Part shown: in pieces, positions 4,929 through 5,402 of the stretch
Layout: every line of letters begins with the position of its first letter
Position numbering within the stretch: position 1 is the stretch's first letter
NCBI GenBank assembly: GCA_012518325.1
Contig: JAAYSR010000076.1
Span: 1-5,402 of the forward strand
Reading direction: 5' to 3'
Source: Bacillota bacterium
GTDB taxonomy: Bacteria; Bacillota; Limnochordia; Darwinibacteriales; Darwinibacteriaceae
Length of the DNA: 5,402 nt
The notes under the pieces: model-generated
Told to the model about the DNA's origin: nothing
Databases searched by the model: none
The model's input: the letters and a program-made list of their open reading frames with translations, nothing else
Position numbers and translations under genes: made by a program

Positions 4929-5402
4929 CTATGGCCGGCTGTATTGCTGAGTGGAGTAATAGCCCACCAGGCCGCTGGTACTGACCGCGGCAACGGCATA
5001 GTATACTTCCGCCGCCTGATCTTGATCTAAGGCATGGAGAAAACTTGTCTCCGACAGCGGGAGGGAAGTGAGCAGCTCATACCGTTCCAGGGGACTTCCT
5101 TGGACAAACAGGAAGTATCCAGTAACCTCCCGGTGAACAACCGGGTCCCAGGTGAGAAGGACACCTTCAGCTGAAGGCTCCAGCTTGAAGTTTGCCGGAG
5201 AAGGGAGCAGAGTCTCCACTCGGCCGGTTACATACAGCCTTTCACTCACTGGGCTCCAGTTGATATGCATTTCCTCGTTTTCGGAAATGTGGATCACTTG
5301 CCAAACCCCTGGACTGATTCTGTCACCTATCCGGAAAGACTCGGTATACAGTTCGATCTTGAACTCATAGCTGCCTGGGCTTAATACTATAGTTTTCTCT
5401 AA
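4929..5402 (-). CDS. Fibronectin type III-like domain protein, C-terminal part (5' end missing)
   Basis: The minus-strand frame is open from the right edge to the TAG at 4931-4929 and gives 157 residues with no start needed inside the window. A GTG at 5297 could be read as a start, but the 35 codons before it encode sensible beta-strand sequence (VLSPGSYEFKIELY, then ISPGVWQVIHIS), so a longer protein entering from outside is preferred. Residues about 67-155 resemble a fibronectin type III domain: proline-rich entry LPSPANFKL, core tryptophan W85 in GVLLTWDPV, VTGYFLFV (93-100), and late tyrosines in VYYAVAAVSTSGLVGYYS. The first 60 residues look like another beta-sandwich module. Such domains usually mediate binding in extracellular or cell-surface proteins. 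No catalytic domain, anchor or sorting signal is visible in this fragment, so function and location are unknown. Confidence 0.78.
   Translation of the reverse strand, partial: LEKTIVLSPGSYEFKIELYTESFRIGDRISPGVWQVIHISENEEMHINWSPVSERLYVTGRVETLLPSPANFKLEPSAEGVLLTWDPVVHREVTGYFLFVQGSPLERYELLTSLPLSETSFLHALDQDQAAEVYYAVAAVSTSGLVGYYSTQQYSRP

Overview
The window reads as a gene-dense piece of a Bacillota (Firmicutes) chromosome, most likely from the class Clostridia. This is inferred from gene content and order (a rimO-pgsA pair, plus relatives of the Bacillus families YtwI/DUF441 and YuiD/DUF212), from strong purine-rich Shine-Dalgarno sites, and from two TTG start codons. No species can be named from the sequence alone. 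Nothing suggests a mobile element, CRISPR array, tRNA or rRNA. The four intergenic gaps are between 34 and 82 bases long and hold the regulatory signals.

Layout. Positions 1-1735 (+) carry the 3' part of rimO (methylthiotransferase for ribosomal protein S12), which overlaps by four bases with pgsA (phosphatidylglycerophosphate synthase, TTG start). An 82-base gap follows. It holds an extended -10 promoter candidate and a perfect 10-bp hairpin with a T-rich tail. Positions 1818-3895 (+) hold a second overlapping pair: an unrecognised 187-residue protein with one N-terminal membrane anchor, then a compact 505-residue FtsH-family AAA+ zinc metalloprotease, also with a TTG start. Positions 3938-4384 (-) encode a DUF441 membrane protein that converges on the protease gene. 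Head-to-head with it, 4427-4894 (+) encodes a DUF212 (divergent PAP2, YuiD-like) membrane protein. A strong bidirectional hairpin at 4897-4922 separates that gene from the 3' end of a fibronectin-type-III-like protein gene on the minus strand, which runs off the right edge.

How the genes relate. RimO and PgsA are housekeeping functions joined by translational coupling. The most interesting unit is the 187-residue protein plus protease pair. The protease keeps its ATPase and zinc-protease motifs and two membrane segments, but has lost essentially all of the extracytoplasmic domain that normal FtsH carries between them. Its translationally coupled neighbour is predicted to be anchored in the same membrane with about 160 residues outside. 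A plausible but unproven reading is a split FtsH-like system in which a separate subunit supplies the outside sensing or adaptor domain. Two extended -10 sequences (1738-1746 and 3916-3924) lie just past the stop codons of plus-strand genes. The second would drive RNA antisense to the DUF441 gene.
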